DNA of 64,000 nucleotides from IMG/VR virus record IMGVR_UViG_3300024180_000002, positions 1 through 64,000 of that record. The stretch is one strand, 5' to 3'. The notes beneath the pieces are model-generated. The model searched no databases, was not told the DNA's origin, and was given only the letters and a program-made list of their open reading frames with translations. Each line of letters opens with the position of its first letter. Position 1 is the first letter of the stretch. Position numbers and translations under genes: made by a program. Origin of the DNA: a virus. Shown one piece after another: positions 8,245 through 17,276 of the stretch.

Positions 8245-9918
8245 TTATTCTATAACCTCTATCTCGAGTTTAGAGAATCCATTTTCTCTATATATTTGTA
8301 TCTTTTTATCAAATAATTCATGGGGAAGAACGGTGTGATTAATTACGAAAGTATTAATCTTACTATCTTTAATAACCTGTGATAGAATTTTAAGAATATT
8401 ATGGACTCCATCTGCATCTACTGAAGATAATAACTCGTCTAAGAATAAAAGATTTAATTGTGGAAATCTTAACTTAAGTATTTTAATGATAGCAATAATT
8501 ATAATAAAGTCTGCCTTCTTTCTTTCACCTGTAGATAATGTAAGTGGATTGATCTCTTCTCCTAAATGATTAATAAGACAATTAAACTTTTCATCGAATC
8601 TTATATGGAAAGGTAAGTGCATTGTCTGACCCATTGCGGCAATATTAGCATTAAGACCTGGTAAAATAGTTTGAATTGCAAGGTTCTTAACGCCATCTTC
8701 ACCTAGAACCTCTTCTATTATTTCTAAGAAATTATAGTTACCAGAAGTTTCATCCTTTAAATTTGACTTTGATGATTCTTGTATTTCGAATTCTTCAATG
8801 ATTTGCTTTAAGTGTGAAAAATCATTATTAGAATTTAAAGAATCTTTTATCTTTACTAATTCATTCTTTAAATTTCTAATGTTAGTATTAATAGTAGACA
8901 CTTTATCGTTAATTGCCTTGTCCTTAATTCTTAAATCTGAAATATTAGATTTAATATCATTCACCTTTGTTTCTGCCTTTGAGATATCAGAAGGAAGAGA
9001 TTCTGCCTTAGACTCTATTTCTTTTTTTCTTTCTTGGTGAAAAGAAGAGGTTAGTTCGCCTTCACATGTTGGACATTTATCAGTTTCATATAACGCTAGC
9101 TTTTTCTTTAATTCTACTAACTCATATTTAAGTGAAGTATATTTAGATTGTTTTTCCTGTAAGTCAGAAGAATTAGAAGTAATCATTTTAGATACTTTGG
9201 TGCTTGCCTCTTCTAATTTAATTCTATTAGAATCATATTTTTTAAGACTAGTTTTCAAAGATTCTATTTCTTCTTTGTTTTTAGTGTCAGCTTCTGCTAG
9301 TAATTGATTTAATTTCATATTAACTGAAACTATATTTTCACTAAGCTGGCTTAATTCTTTTTCATAAGAATCTAATTCTATTTTAAGATCTCTTCTTTCA
9401 TCTTTAATCTGCTTTTGCATATCATTAAGGATGGAGAATCCAAACATTTTATCGATGATTTGTCTTTTATCATGATTTGTCATTGTTAAGAACGACTTAA
9501 AATCATTTACAGATAAAATTATAATGTTTTTAAATACATGATATGGGATTCCGAATATCTCTTCTTCTAAATAATCCTGAACTGATTTCTTACCTGCTTT
9601 ATCAAATTCAATTCCATTTAAAAGAACTTTAAATCTATTAGGCATCAAACCTCTCTCGATTTCTACTATAGTTCCTTTACATTGAAGTTCTATTCTTACC
9701 CATAATTCCTTATTAATTCTATTAGGAAGGTCCGCCATCTTAACACCTTCAACTTTACCGTATAGCGCATATACTATTGCATTGGCGATGGTAGTTTTAC
9801 CATGACCATTTTTACCAAGAGTTAATAACAACTCCGCTTTATCATCTTCGAATTCTATCCTTTGAATTGAATTTCCGTATGATGCAAAGTTTTTAAATTC
9901 TATTGATTTGATTTTCAT
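8245..9918 (-). CDS. 46: Recombination nuclease ATPase subunit gp46 (Rad50-like)
   Basis: The protein has 557 residues, close to T4 gp46 at 560. It shows the SMC/Rad50 layout: Walker A GKNGHGKT at 35-42, long coiled coils on both sides of a CPTC zinc hook at 282-285, an ABC signature LSTGERKKAD at 461-470 and Walker B LLFLDE at about 490-495. With gp47 it forms the Mre11/Rad50-type complex that resects DNA ends for recombination-dependent replication and degrades host DNA in T4. It overlaps gene 47 by 4 nt, which implies coupled translation. Confidence 0.93.
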   Translation of the reverse strand: MKIKSIEFKNFASYGNSIQRIEFEDDKAELLLTLGKNGHGKTTIANAIVYALYGKVEGVKMADLPNRINKELWVRIELQCKGTIVEIERGLMPNRFKVLLNGIEFDKAGKKSVQDYLEEEIFGIPYHVFKNIIILSVNDFKSFLTMTNHDKRQIIDKMFGFSILNDMQKQIKDERRDLKIELDSYEKELSQLSENIVSVNMKLNQLLAEADTKNKEEIESLKTSLKKYDSNRIKLEEASTKVSKMITSNSSDLQEKQSKYTSLKYELVELKKKLALYETDKCPTCEGELTSSFHQERKKEIESKAESLPSDISKAETKVNDIKSNISDLRIKDKAINDKVSTINTNIRNLKNELVKIKDSLNSNNDFSHLKQIIEEFEIQESSKSNLKDETSGNYNFLEIIEEVLGEDGVKNLAIQTILPGLNANIAAMGQTMHLPFHIRFDEKFNCLINHLGEEINPLTLSTGERKKADFIIIIAIIKILKLRFPQLNLLFLDELLSSVDADGVHNILKILSQVIKDSKINTFVINHTVLPHELFDKKIQIYRENGFSKLEIEVIE

Positions 9919-11030
9919 GCTTCGTTATCGTAATTATATGCACATTTATCATGCAAGTTTTTTAAACTAGTCTTAACTCTTTCTCTAGTTTCGTCATCAT
10001 GTGGAAGACCATCAACGAACGTATTACATAGGTGTAGAATGTTATAGTTCTTATAGAGATCTTCTATTTCATCCATATCATATAAGTCCTTATCTAAGAA
10101 AGAATCTAATTCATATATGTTTGGTTCTATTCTTCTACCTATTTTTTGTATTTTGTTTATTAATCTTGACAGTGCACTTGTTGTTGCAATATTAGAAGGA
10201 ACATATAAATCTACATAATTATTTCTAATCTTATCTTTAAATTCACCAAGAGAAACATTGTAAAGACCTGTAAGATAAAACTTTACGAACTTAGGTGATA
10301 TAGTATTTTCGTAAAAGGTTTCTTCCATGGTTCCTAGATCAACCATATCAAAGCCCTTAGTGTTACCCGAATCAGATCTTGTTAATTCGTAAGGAGTTCC
10401 TACTAATCTTAACTTTCCTTTAGTTTGTCTATAATGAATATGTCCTGAATAAACTGCATCATAGTTTTTATAAGAAATAGTATCTGTTCCATGGTGGTTT
10501 TTAACTTTAGAATTTAAAGAAACTCCTGAAACTTCAGAATGGCAAAATACAATATCTGAATTTGGAAATTGTGCAAGTGTTTCTGCTTCATGTGTGGAAT
10601 CTCTTCTCCATGGCATTAAGAGAACTTTCTTTCCTCCCCATTTAAATTCCCTAGGTTCCTTATATACTGCAACGTTAGGAATCCACTTTAAAGAATCTAT
10701 TGAACTTACATCATTGGATTTTTTAGCCCATATATCATGGTTACCGCATATAACATGAACTGGCAAAATTTCACCTAATCTTTCAAAAAGATCTACTGCA
10801 TAGTGCAGAACTCTTAAGTTTATACTTTGTCTATTATCGAATGCGTCTCCAACCTGAACTAAAATGTCGCCTTCTTTGACATCTCTTTTTAGTGTTGGAA
10901 TAAATTGGTTTTCGTAAAAATCTTTCTGTGTCTGTAACCATTCCAGAGAATTAGAACGAACTCCAAGGTGCATATCTCCGAGAATCCAGATTCTATTTAC
11001 TGGTTTCTCTAATACCTTTGGCTCTATCAT
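9915..11030 (-). CDS. 47: Recombination nuclease subunit gp47 (Mre11-like)
   Basis: This 371-residue calcineurin-like phosphoesterase has the expected metal-binding motifs in order: GDMHLG at 18-23, GDAFDNRQ near 62, GNHD near 97, CHSEVSG near 163 and SGHIHY near 196. It is somewhat longer than T4 gp47 (339). It pairs with gp46, whose gene overlaps its stop codon. The upstream neighbour (148 residues) ends 2 nt before its start, so genes 41, the 148-residue gene, 47 and 46 form a tight operon. Confidence 0.93.
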   Translation of the reverse strand: MIEPKVLEKPVNRIWILGDMHLGVRSNSLEWLQTQKDFYENQFIPTLKRDVKEGDILVQVGDAFDNRQSINLRVLHYAVDLFERLGEILPVHVICGNHDIWAKKSNDVSSIDSLKWIPNVAVYKEPREFKWGGKKVLLMPWRRDSTHEAETLAQFPNSDIVFCHSEVSGVSLNSKVKNHHGTDTISYKNYDAVYSGHIHYRQTKGKLRLVGTPYELTRSDSGNTKGFDMVDLGTMEETFYENTISPKFVKFYLTGLYNVSLGEFKDKIRNNYVDLYVPSNIATTSALSRLINKIQKIGRRIEPNIYELDSFLDKDLYDMDEIEDLYKNYNILHLCNTFVDGLPHDDETRERVKTSLKNLHDKCAYNYDNEA

Positions 11031-11032
11031 TT

Positions 11033-11479
11033 TTAGAAAAGTTTATTTATGTTCTTTCTTTTTAAGACGTTTGTTTTCTTGTCAAGTTCTTGAATAAGGG
11101 CTTCCTTATATTTGTTACTTAGTGAAGAATAAAATTTAGTTGGATTGATATTAAAGTAATCGCATAGTTCTGAAAATAAATCTATTATAGAAAACTTTGT
11201 GCTTAGTTCGTCATACATAAACCCATACACTTCATTTATGTCTAATTTTCTTAATTTAGTTATCTGCTGAAATTCATCTACCTCATTAAACTTCTTAAAT
11301 CTTGAAGCCTCTATTAATTCATGAATCTTATTTCTGATTTGTTCACTTTCTATTTTATCTTCTTCGTCTCTGTTATCCGTGTATTGTGGATTAAGGTTAA
11401 ATGAAATAGTTCCATTTAGTTCAAAGTCTCCGCCGTCTTCGAAAGTGTTGTCAAATATTTTATCTCTTTTTGTTCTCAT
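11033..11479 (-). CDS. Possible late transcription coactivator (gp33-like)
   Basis: This 148-residue charged helical protein ends NVLKRKNINKLF. The segment from about residue 85 (VYGFMYDELSTKFSIIDLF, then LCDYFNINPTKFYSSL and KYKEALIQELDKK) has the same helix pattern and a loose match to T4 gp33 (IIEKMVEEFGMSYLEATTAF, then ENSIPETQFAKFI). The hydrophobic C-terminal tip could be a clamp-binding tail as in gp33. The presence of a gp55 homologue and a clamp makes a gp33 partner expected. The match is weak, so it could also be an unrelated small protein of the 41-47-46 operon. Confidence 0.4.
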   Translation of the reverse strand: MRTKRDKIFDNTFEDGGDFELNGTISFNLNPQYTDNRDEEDKIESEQIRNKIHELIEASRFKKFNEVDEFQQITKLRKLDINEVYGFMYDELSTKFSIIDLFSELCDYFNINPTKFYSSLSNKYKEALIQELDKKTNVLKRKNINKLF

Positions 11480-11481
11480 AA

Positions 11482-12795
11482 TTATAAGCTGTGTATGTTA
11501 GAATTAGTAACTTCATCGGTCTCTGTAAGTCTCATGTAATTATAGTTAATTCCTAATTTACATTTAGATCCTCTACCTTCACCGTCTCGTATTTTCAATA
11601 TTTTAAGCCAGTATTCATAACTAGCTCTCATCATATCGTCTTGTATAATACCAAGCATAATATCTGCAGTATGTGATAGACCTGCTGATTCTGCAACATC
11701 TGTCATTGTGATATCGCTTGAATTATAACCGTTTCTTGTAATCTGTGTTGCTGTTACAATTAGCCATCCGTTTCTTACACCCATTGCTCTAAGATCTTCT
11801 GCAATCTGCTTGATCTTAAGATATGTGTTTTCAGAATTAGGATTTCTAAAATTAGAAAGAATATTAATATAGTCAATAACTACTGCACCTAGTTTTATTT
11901 TTCTTTCTTCTTCAATTTGCTTTAAGTATGCTTCAATATCTGGAACAGTCGCCTGTGATGTTGGAAATTGTTTTACAAATAATTGACCAGGGGGAGTAAA
12001 GCCGTCTCCTACTGTTTCTAATTTTCTTTTGATCAAATCAGAATTTTTAGATTTTTCTTCGTAGTCTGAAATATTTATGCTTAGTAAATTAGAACCGATT
12101 CTTTTCATAAATTTAATAGCTGACATTTCTGCAGTGATTACCGCAGTGTTTGTTCCCATCTTTACAAAATTAGCGGCATCGTTAGCAAGGTAAATTGATT
12201 TACCGATATTCTGTTCACCTACATAAACAACTAAAGAACCATCTTTATCATAACCACCATTTAAGGCTCGATCTAAAAAGTTATATCCTGTAGATACTTT
12301 AACGGCATCTTCGAAAGAGTGATCCTCTGGTTTAAAGAAGTCTAATCCTAGGTCAGAGTTAAATACGATAGAGTTTCTATCATTAATTAAAGTTTTAACC
12401 TTAGAGATGATCGAGTCTGCATTATCCGGTGTTACTTCAGTTGTTTTAATATACTCGATAGTATCTATAAGAGTATTATCAAAGTTACGCCATTTAATCC
12501 ATGCTTCGGCTGTAGAAGTTAACCATTCTTCGTCATATTGGTCAAGGTCTACATTATATACAATATCTATAATAGACTCTTCAACCTTTCCTGAAATCTT
12601 ATCATTCTTAATAAGCAGTTTCATTTGCTCGTTAGAAGGAGTTTCATGAAACTTATCATAGAACTTAGTAGCAAGGAAGTGTATTAAGTCAATATCTTCT
12701 GAGGTGTAGAATCCTCGTTTAATATTTCCTAGATACTTGGGTTTCTGTAAAGATAATTTAAAGAATATTTTTTCAAAATCAGGTCCAAATTTCAT
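11482..12795 (-). CDS. 41: Replicative DNA helicase (gp41-like, DnaB family)
   Basis: This 437-residue DnaB-type hexameric helicase has a helical N-terminal domain (1-160) and a RecA-like C-terminal domain. Walker A is GEQNIGKS at 193-200, a variant with E-Q-N where most P-loops have Gly/Ser residues. It is followed by TAEMSAIKFMKRI (the H1a-like Glu), the hydrophobic-then-Asp Walker B VVIDYINIL, and a VTATQITRNGYNSSDI segment (sensor Gln plus a DnaB-type loop). It unwinds the fork and carries the primase encoded at 43170-44252. It lies in a tight operon with the 148-residue gene, 47 and 46. Confidence 0.9.
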   Translation of the reverse strand: MKFGPDFEKIFFKLSLQKPKYLGNIKRGFYTSEDIDLIHFLATKFYDKFHETPSNEQMKLLIKNDKISGKVEESIIDIVYNVDLDQYDEEWLTSTAEAWIKWRNFDNTLIDTIEYIKTTEVTPDNADSIISKVKTLINDRNSIVFNSDLGLDFFKPEDHSFEDAVKVSTGYNFLDRALNGGYDKDGSLVVYVGEQNIGKSIYLANDAANFVKMGTNTAVITAEMSAIKFMKRIGSNLLSINISDYEEKSKNSDLIKRKLETVGDGFTPPGQLFVKQFPTSQATVPDIEAYLKQIEEERKIKLGAVVIDYINILSNFRNPNSENTYLKIKQIAEDLRAMGVRNGWLIVTATQITRNGYNSSDITMTDVAESAGLSHTADIMLGIIQDDMMRASYEYWLKILKIRDGEGRGSKCKLGINYNYMRLTETDEVTNSNIHSL

Positions 12796-12805
12796 ATTAT
12801 AGTTT

Positions 12806-13399
12806 TTATACTTGTTCTACCACTAAATCACCATTTGTTTTTGCAAAAGGTACATCTGACCATAAATTAATTGCAATTGCCTTTCTAGTTCCCTTAGTAA
12901 CCGTATCGACTGCATGGACATCATCACCTGCTCTAAATATAATTAATCTATTAGGTCGGGTTTGAATTACATCAGGCGCTTTATCCTTTCCTGCAGTATG
13001 AACTATTAATTCTCCTCCTTCAAACTCAGGCTGTGGCGGATAATATACAGTGCCTATTACAGGTCTTACTATTTCTTCTCCGTTGGTTTTCTTGAACCAA
13101 GATTCATCTTTATCAAAATGAAATCCTAAATTGTCCTTATGTCCTAATGTAGGATTAGCAGACTGAATACCTGTCCAATATTCAAATCCTGCTATATCCC
13201 ATACTTCAGATATTGGGCAATCATTTGCCCAAATAGCTGATATAAGCCTTTGTTTTACTGTAGGTTCATGGCCTGGTTCTTCGTTGAACCATCCTTTCCA
13301 CCAGTAATAAACACCTGGATCTGCAAAAAATGTGTTATCATTTGCAATATCTCTGAGGAGTTTTTCATCTTTAATAAAGTTGTCTCTAATTGTTATCAT
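12806..13399 (-). CDS. 2-oxoglutarate/Fe(II)-dependent dioxygenase
   Basis: This 197-residue protein has the facial-triad arrangement of the prolyl-4-hydroxylase-like superfamily: H94-x-D96 in LGFHFDKDE, a distal His162 in GDDVHAVDTV and Arg172 in KGTRKAIAINLW, which would hold 2-oxoglutarate. Strands and the EGGELIVHT segment match the double-stranded beta-helix core. Such oxygenases hydroxylate proteins or nucleic acids and are common in T4-like marine phages with unknown targets. It overlaps its upstream neighbour by 4 nt and lies between uvsX and gene 41. A link to the collagen-like virion proteins is speculative. Confidence 0.85.
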   Translation of the reverse strand: MITIRDNFIKDEKLLRDIANDNTFFADPGVYYWWKGWFNEEPGHEPTVKQRLISAIWANDCPISEVWDIAGFEYWTGIQSANPTLGHKDNLGFHFDKDESWFKKTNGEEIVRPVIGTVYYPPQPEFEGGELIVHTAGKDKAPDVIQTRPNRLIIFRAGDDVHAVDTVTKGTRKAIAINLWSDVPFAKTNGDLVVEQV

Positions 13400-13707
13400 A
13401 GGAATGGGTTAATTAATATTTTATAAGCTTCTTTACCTTCGTTCGAATTGGTTTGTTCTATTAGTCCCATACCAATTGCTTCATTTAATCCGGATTCTAC
13501 ATTTTCATTTTTCCCCTTTGCGAAATATTTATTGAGAGCATGTTTGGTGAAAGACGCCTTTTGTCTGTCAGGCTGTCTCACTGCTCTAGTTATAAATATA
13601 TGCATAATGTCAAATGCATCGGGAAAAGATTCTAATTCTTCTTGTATTCCTAGAATATATTTAATTGGAAGCTTATCTTCGTTTATCTTGTTTATGTTCA
13701 ACTTCAT
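13396..13707 (-). CDS. Small protein, possible winged-helix type, unknown
   Basis: This 103-residue basic protein has a helix-rich centre, KHALNKYFAKGKNENVESG followed by LNEAIGMGLIEQTNSNEGK, which could be a winged-helix-like unit. It starts at the base where uvsX stops and overlaps the oxygenase gene by 4 nt. The position between uvsX and the oxygenase suggests a role in replication or recombination. No family is recognised. Confidence 0.6.
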   Translation of the reverse strand: MKLNINKINEDKLPIKYILGIQEELESFPDAFDIMHIFITRAVRQPDRQKASFTKHALNKYFAKGKNENVESGLNEAIGMGLIEQTNSNEGKEAYKILINPFL

Positions 13708-14816
13708 TATGCTTCACTATCTTCTAACATTTCTTCTACGTCAATTTCAGAAATTTCAGTGTTGTAATTAAACAAAGGTTGAATGTGCGATTCGATTTGC
13801 TCTAGTACGGTTTGTGTAAATACCATTTCAGAAAAGAAATCTTTATTCGCAACAGTATGATCTAGGTGTTTACATATCCATGTTCTTGCTGTTGCCTTTG
13901 GAATCTTTTCTCCTTTTACAATATTTCCTCTAGTAATTCCACAAATATCCCATGTAGCATATTGTTCTAATCCAACATAAGGATTCATACCTTCTGTAAA
14001 GTTTAAGTGAAACTTAATAGGATGTGGCTTTGCAAATCTATTTTTATCAGGTTTAGCCGTAACTATAATACCTACTTTTTCAGCTCCGTCCTTTAATTGA
14101 GCCTTGTTTAACATCAGTACAATTGATGCTGCATACTGTGGTCCTGTTCCACCACCTGCGATTTGCATTGGAATAAAGGATTGAGATTGGTATGTATGGT
14201 TTGTAAATAAGAAAGGTATTTTAAGATCTGCTAATGGAGTCATTATAATTCTAAAGATAGATTTTAAAACCTTAGATCTAGTCATATCTGATTTGTCAGA
14301 ACCACTTGCTGCATCTGCTATTTCTTTCGCAGTCGCTAAGTTACCGGCTGAATCTAAAATAATCATTACTTTAGGAACTTCACCACCTGCTCTTTTAGCA
14401 TCTTGCATTTTCTTAGTAATTGTAGTTACAGAAGTTCTAAAATCTTGAACTGTATTTGTAGGTTGGTAATTTACTTTGGAAGTATCAATTCCAAACTTTT
14501 CCATTTGTTCCTTATCAACGGCTGCTTCAGAATCATAATAAATTACACTATATCCTTTATCAATAGCTTCTCTAACTGTGTTTAACATTAAGAATGTTTT
14601 ACCTGTTCCTGAAGGACCAGCGATAGATGATGATCTATTGTTTGGCCATCCTTTAAATAATGAACCTGATACACATGCGTTCAAATGATAATTTCCTGTG
14701 TGAATCCAATCTGTTACCTTTGAAAAGTTTGAAGTTTCCATGATAGATCCTAATGGATTTAAATCAGCTAATTGCTTATTTAAATCGTCGAATGTAAAGT
14801 CTTTATTTTTTGCCAT
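13707..14816 (-). CDS. uvsX: RecA-like recombinase UvsX
   Basis: At 369 residues the protein is near the 391 of T4 UvsX. Walker A is GPSGTGKT at 67-74, followed by VIYYDSEAAVDKEQM (the strand and acidic site seen in UvsX), Walker B-like VMIILDSAGNL and the DNA-binding loop region THTYQ-like segment TNHTYQSQSFIPMQIAGGG. The acidic C-terminus EEMLEDSEA fits a gp32/UvsY interaction tail. UvsX forms presynaptic filaments on ssDNA with help from UvsY and gp32, both encoded in this window. The gene overlaps the 62-residue coiled-coil gene by 14 nt. Confidence 0.92.
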   Translation of the reverse strand: MAKNKDFTFDDLNKQLADLNPLGSIMETSNFSKVTDWIHTGNYHLNACVSGSLFKGWPNNRSSSIAGPSGTGKTFLMLNTVREAIDKGYSVIYYDSEAAVDKEQMEKFGIDTSKVNYQPTNTVQDFRTSVTTITKKMQDAKRAGGEVPKVMIILDSAGNLATAKEIADAASGSDKSDMTRSKVLKSIFRIIMTPLADLKIPFLFTNHTYQSQSFIPMQIAGGGTGPQYAASIVLMLNKAQLKDGAEKVGIIVTAKPDKNRFAKPHPIKFHLNFTEGMNPYVGLEQYATWDICGITRGNIVKGEKIPKATARTWICKHLDHTVANKDFFSEMVFTQTVLEQIESHIQPLFNYNTEISEIDVEEMLEDSEA

Positions 14817-14991
14817 TTTTAAATATGTTTTTTTCTTGTTTTCTTAGTGTTTCGAGTTCTTTAATAAGAACATCGGATTCCTTTTTCATAGAATCCATTT
14901 TTTCTTGAAGAGAAACTAGCCTATTATAGAGTGTTTTGTATTTTGCAACAAATACATTCTGTTCTTCCGTAAGATTATTTGGATCAAGCAT
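14803..14991 (-). CDS. Small coiled-coil protein
   Basis: This 62-residue, highly charged helical protein contains YNRLVSLQEKMDSMKKESD and VLIKELETLRKQEKNIF, most likely a single coiled coil. It overlaps both neighbours (8 nt upstream, 14 nt downstream into uvsX), so its translation is probably coupled to uvsX. Function unknown. Confidence 0.65.
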   Translation of the reverse strand: MLDPNNLTEEQNVFVAKYKTLYNRLVSLQEKMDSMKKESDVLIKELETLRKQEKNIFKNGKK

Positions 14992-15160
14992 TGTTTTTTC
15001 TTTCTTCTATTTCGTCAAAGATACTAATTTGTTTAGGATCATTTGAAATTGTTTTTTCTTTAAAAATTAAAGGCCAAATCATTTTTCTTACCTTATCTCC
15101 TAATTCATAATTATTAGGGGTTTGTTCAACCAATTCTATTATTTTACTTTTAAAATCCAT
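14984..15160 (-). CDS. Small protein of 58 residues, unknown
   Basis: An uninterrupted frame runs from ATG at 15160 to TGA at 14984, starting MDFKSKIIELVEQTPNNYEL and ending EIEERKNNA. It fills the gap between the polymerase C-terminal gene and the coiled-coil gene, overlapping the latter by 8 nt. Its placement in the tight operon argues that it is real. No function recognised. Confidence 0.6.
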   Translation of the reverse strand: MDFKSKIIELVEQTPNNYELGDKVRKMIWPLIFKEKTISNDPKQISIFDEIEERKNNA

Positions 15161-15171
15161 TTTGTTTATTT

Positions 15172-16371
15172 TTAGAATAATGAAGATGAATATATTAGAT
15201 TTCTGTTTAGTCTCTGAAGACCTACTGAAGATAATACTCTATTGATAGGATCTATTACAGATTTTTCAAATTGTGTTTCATAATCTACCTGTGGTGCAAT
15301 TTCATAAGGATGGGCACCTGGTTGATATGCATACATTTCACATACATTATGTTTACAATGATATAATTTTAGCTTTTCGCCATTACCAATCATTTTATAC
15401 TTGTTTTTATATTTTGGATTCTGATTCATTAAGAAGTTATAGAATCCTGCTGCCTTGACGTTCGGAGGACATTTTAAACCATATTGAAATTCTATCGTAT
15501 CATCTACAATGTATTTTTCAATATTATTAGTTCTTTTATTGAAAGCTATTTCATCAACATTAGACATCTTAAACTCTTTCTTTGCCGTTTTCAAAAAAGA
15601 AACTAATCTACTTAACATCTCTGCAGTTGGCTTTTCAGATAAAATCAATTTAAGAGCTTCAGTCAAATGCTTTCTTGCTAATGTAGGAGTAGAAGATTGA
15701 ATAGTATCAAATCCAATCGTCTTAATCTTCTTAAGAGAAGGGTATCTATCGTCTACTTCGAGCTTATCTTCCCATGCAATGTCTTGTAAATATTTCTTTT
15801 TAGCTAACCATATTCCTGAATATGCAATTGTTTCTAAATCGAAATATAAAAAGTTGTCTGTGTTCGTAACTTCGGCATACTTTGCCATACATTTCGTGAT
15901 ATAGTCTTTGATTCTGAACGTATATAATTCCATAATAAACTTATCAATTGGTAGTTTATTATCTCCTAGCCATTCAATAGATTCATACATTTCTTCAAAC
16001 TGAACGTAACATGAATCTGTATCAATATAAACCACGGAAGGTCTTACTAATTTATTCTTAATAGAAATATTGAAATGTTCATGGACCACAGTATCTTTAG
16101 GCCAAAACTCTTGAAAATATTTATTAAGAATCTTTTCAGAATATAGAATTGCATTCTGTCCTTGTAGTGTAATAGATTCTGCAATGTCTATATTAAAAAA
16201 GTGAAACCACTTATTACCAAATGCACCATAGATCGAGTTAAGAGTTACTTTAACGGCCTGTTCGTATGCAGTAAACTTGGCGGACATTGTTTGATAGTGA
16301 TCCGCCAAGGTTTGCATTTCATCCCGTGTAAGGTCGTCTTCGGGCTTGTTAATTAGTGTGTTTATATCCAT
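15172..16371 (-). CDS. 43B: DNA polymerase gp43, C-terminal half (43B)
   Basis: This 399-residue protein corresponds to the second half of a family B polymerase of the T4 gp43 type. Motif B is VKVTLNSIYGAFGNKW near residues 40-55, and motif C is VVYIDTDS, holding the two catalytic Asp residues. The thumb region follows. It begins inside what would be the fingers domain (MDINTLINKPEDDLTRDEM), exactly where the N-terminal half encoded at 20291-21688 stops. The two parts together (864 residues) are near T4 gp43 (about 900). No intein residues are present, so the two halves should associate as separate subunits. The sliding clamp gene ends 3 nt upstream of its start. Confidence 0.92.
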   Translation of the reverse strand: MDINTLINKPEDDLTRDEMQTLADHYQTMSAKFTAYEQAVKVTLNSIYGAFGNKWFHFFNIDIAESITLQGQNAILYSEKILNKYFQEFWPKDTVVHEHFNISIKNKLVRPSVVYIDTDSCYVQFEEMYESIEWLGDNKLPIDKFIMELYTFRIKDYITKCMAKYAEVTNTDNFLYFDLETIAYSGIWLAKKKYLQDIAWEDKLEVDDRYPSLKKIKTIGFDTIQSSTPTLARKHLTEALKLILSEKPTAEMLSRLVSFLKTAKKEFKMSNVDEIAFNKRTNNIEKYIVDDTIEFQYGLKCPPNVKAAGFYNFLMNQNPKYKNKYKMIGNGEKLKLYHCKHNVCEMYAYQPGAHPYEIAPQVDYETQFEKSVIDPINRVLSSVGLQRLNRNLIYSSSLF

Positions 16372-16374
16372 AAA

Positions 16375-17130
16375 TTACTCTGCTGTTTGGCAAGTTGCAA
16401 TCGTTAGCAAAGTTTCTGAATCATTAGATCTAAGAACTACTCTATTGTCTAATACATGGGCAGTGTAATCTTCTTTATCTAAAAGGTTAAGATATTTTTT
16501 GAATAATGTAACGTTAGTTCCTGATTCACCGTCATAATCTGGTGTTACTAACATGTTGTAGGTTTTTCCTAAAAGCTTTACACCATTTCCGTTTGCATTT
16601 ATTGAGAACGTTTCTTCTTTATCTAAAGAGAATAGGTTTCTTACCTTTGCAAGTGAAGTGTAATCTAAATCGAATTTAAAAGTAGAAGCTTCGGTGTTAA
16701 AGATACCTTGAATCTGTGCATCAGTTAGATCTTTATAACCTAAAGATGGCTCTGAACATGCAAGTGTAATTTCTAATTCATCATTAAATATTTTGAATGT
16801 AGTTGCAACACAATCTTCTTCGTTTTCAACGAATTCGATTTCAGCTGAAATAGCATCATAGTCAAATTGTTTGAATGCATCTGTTATTTTAGAAGCGTCA
16901 AAGAATGCAATCTTTAATTCTTTGTCTGTAGAGATTTCACCATCTTCGATTTGAAAAACTTGAGAAATCGGCATTCTGTGATGCTTAACAGCATCTCTTT
17001 GTGGTAAATAAGCGGATGCCTGTACGACACCATCTTTTAATTTAAAATAGACAAAAGAATCAATTACTTTAAGTCTATTAACGAAGCCGATGAAGTTGTT
17101 TGAATCGACCTTACTGATTGAAATTTTCAT
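16375..17130 (-). CDS. 45: Sliding clamp (gp45-like)
   Basis: This 251-residue protein has alternating strand and helix patterns typical of a DNA clamp, begins MKISISKVDSNNFIGFVNRL and is slightly longer than T4 gp45 (228). It has no enzyme motifs. It lies directly upstream of the polymerase C-terminal gene and after a terminator and hairpin cluster. Identity rests on length, the beta-rich make-up and location next to the polymerase, since sequence similarity among these clamps is low. In T4 the clamp also activates late transcription through gp33 and gp55. Confidence 0.68.
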   Translation of the reverse strand: MKISISKVDSNNFIGFVNRLKVIDSFVYFKLKDGVVQASAYLPQRDAVKHHRMPISQVFQIEDGEISTDKELKIAFFDASKITDAFKQFDYDAISAEIEFVENEEDCVATTFKIFNDELEITLACSEPSLGYKDLTDAQIQGIFNTEASTFKFDLDYTSLAKVRNLFSLDKEETFSINANGNGVKLLGKTYNMLVTPDYDGESGTNVTLFKKYLNLLDKEDYTAHVLDNRVVLRSNDSETLLTIATCQTAE

Positions 17131-17187
17131 GAATGTATAATTTTTATTTGTTTATTATTCTACACAAAAATCACAAATAGTTTCAGT

Positions 17188-17226
17188 AAAAAAAGTGAGG
17201 CCAGGAAGTAGCGAACTCCTGGCCTC
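17188..17226 (-). terminator. Rho-independent terminator after nrdA
   Basis: A 10-bp perfect stem GAGGCCAGGA/TCCTGGCCTC with a 10-nt loop is followed on the minus strand by a run of seven T. It lies between nrdA and the clamp gene. Confidence 0.85.
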
Positions 17227-17229
17227 GAT

Positions 17230-17268
17230 CCGAGAACTATCTCGGTCCTAAGAAGTGGACTTAACCAC
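17230..17268 (-). other. Two small hairpins upstream of the terminator
   Basis: CCGAGA/TCTCGG (6 bp, ACTA loop, 17230-17245) and GTGG/CCAC (4 bp, 17255-17268) lie in the nrdA 3' untranslated region before the strong terminator. Together they make three consecutive hairpins in about 80 nt, perhaps stabilising the 3' end or forming a small RNA. Confidence 0.4.
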
Positions 17269-17276
17269 AACTAATC

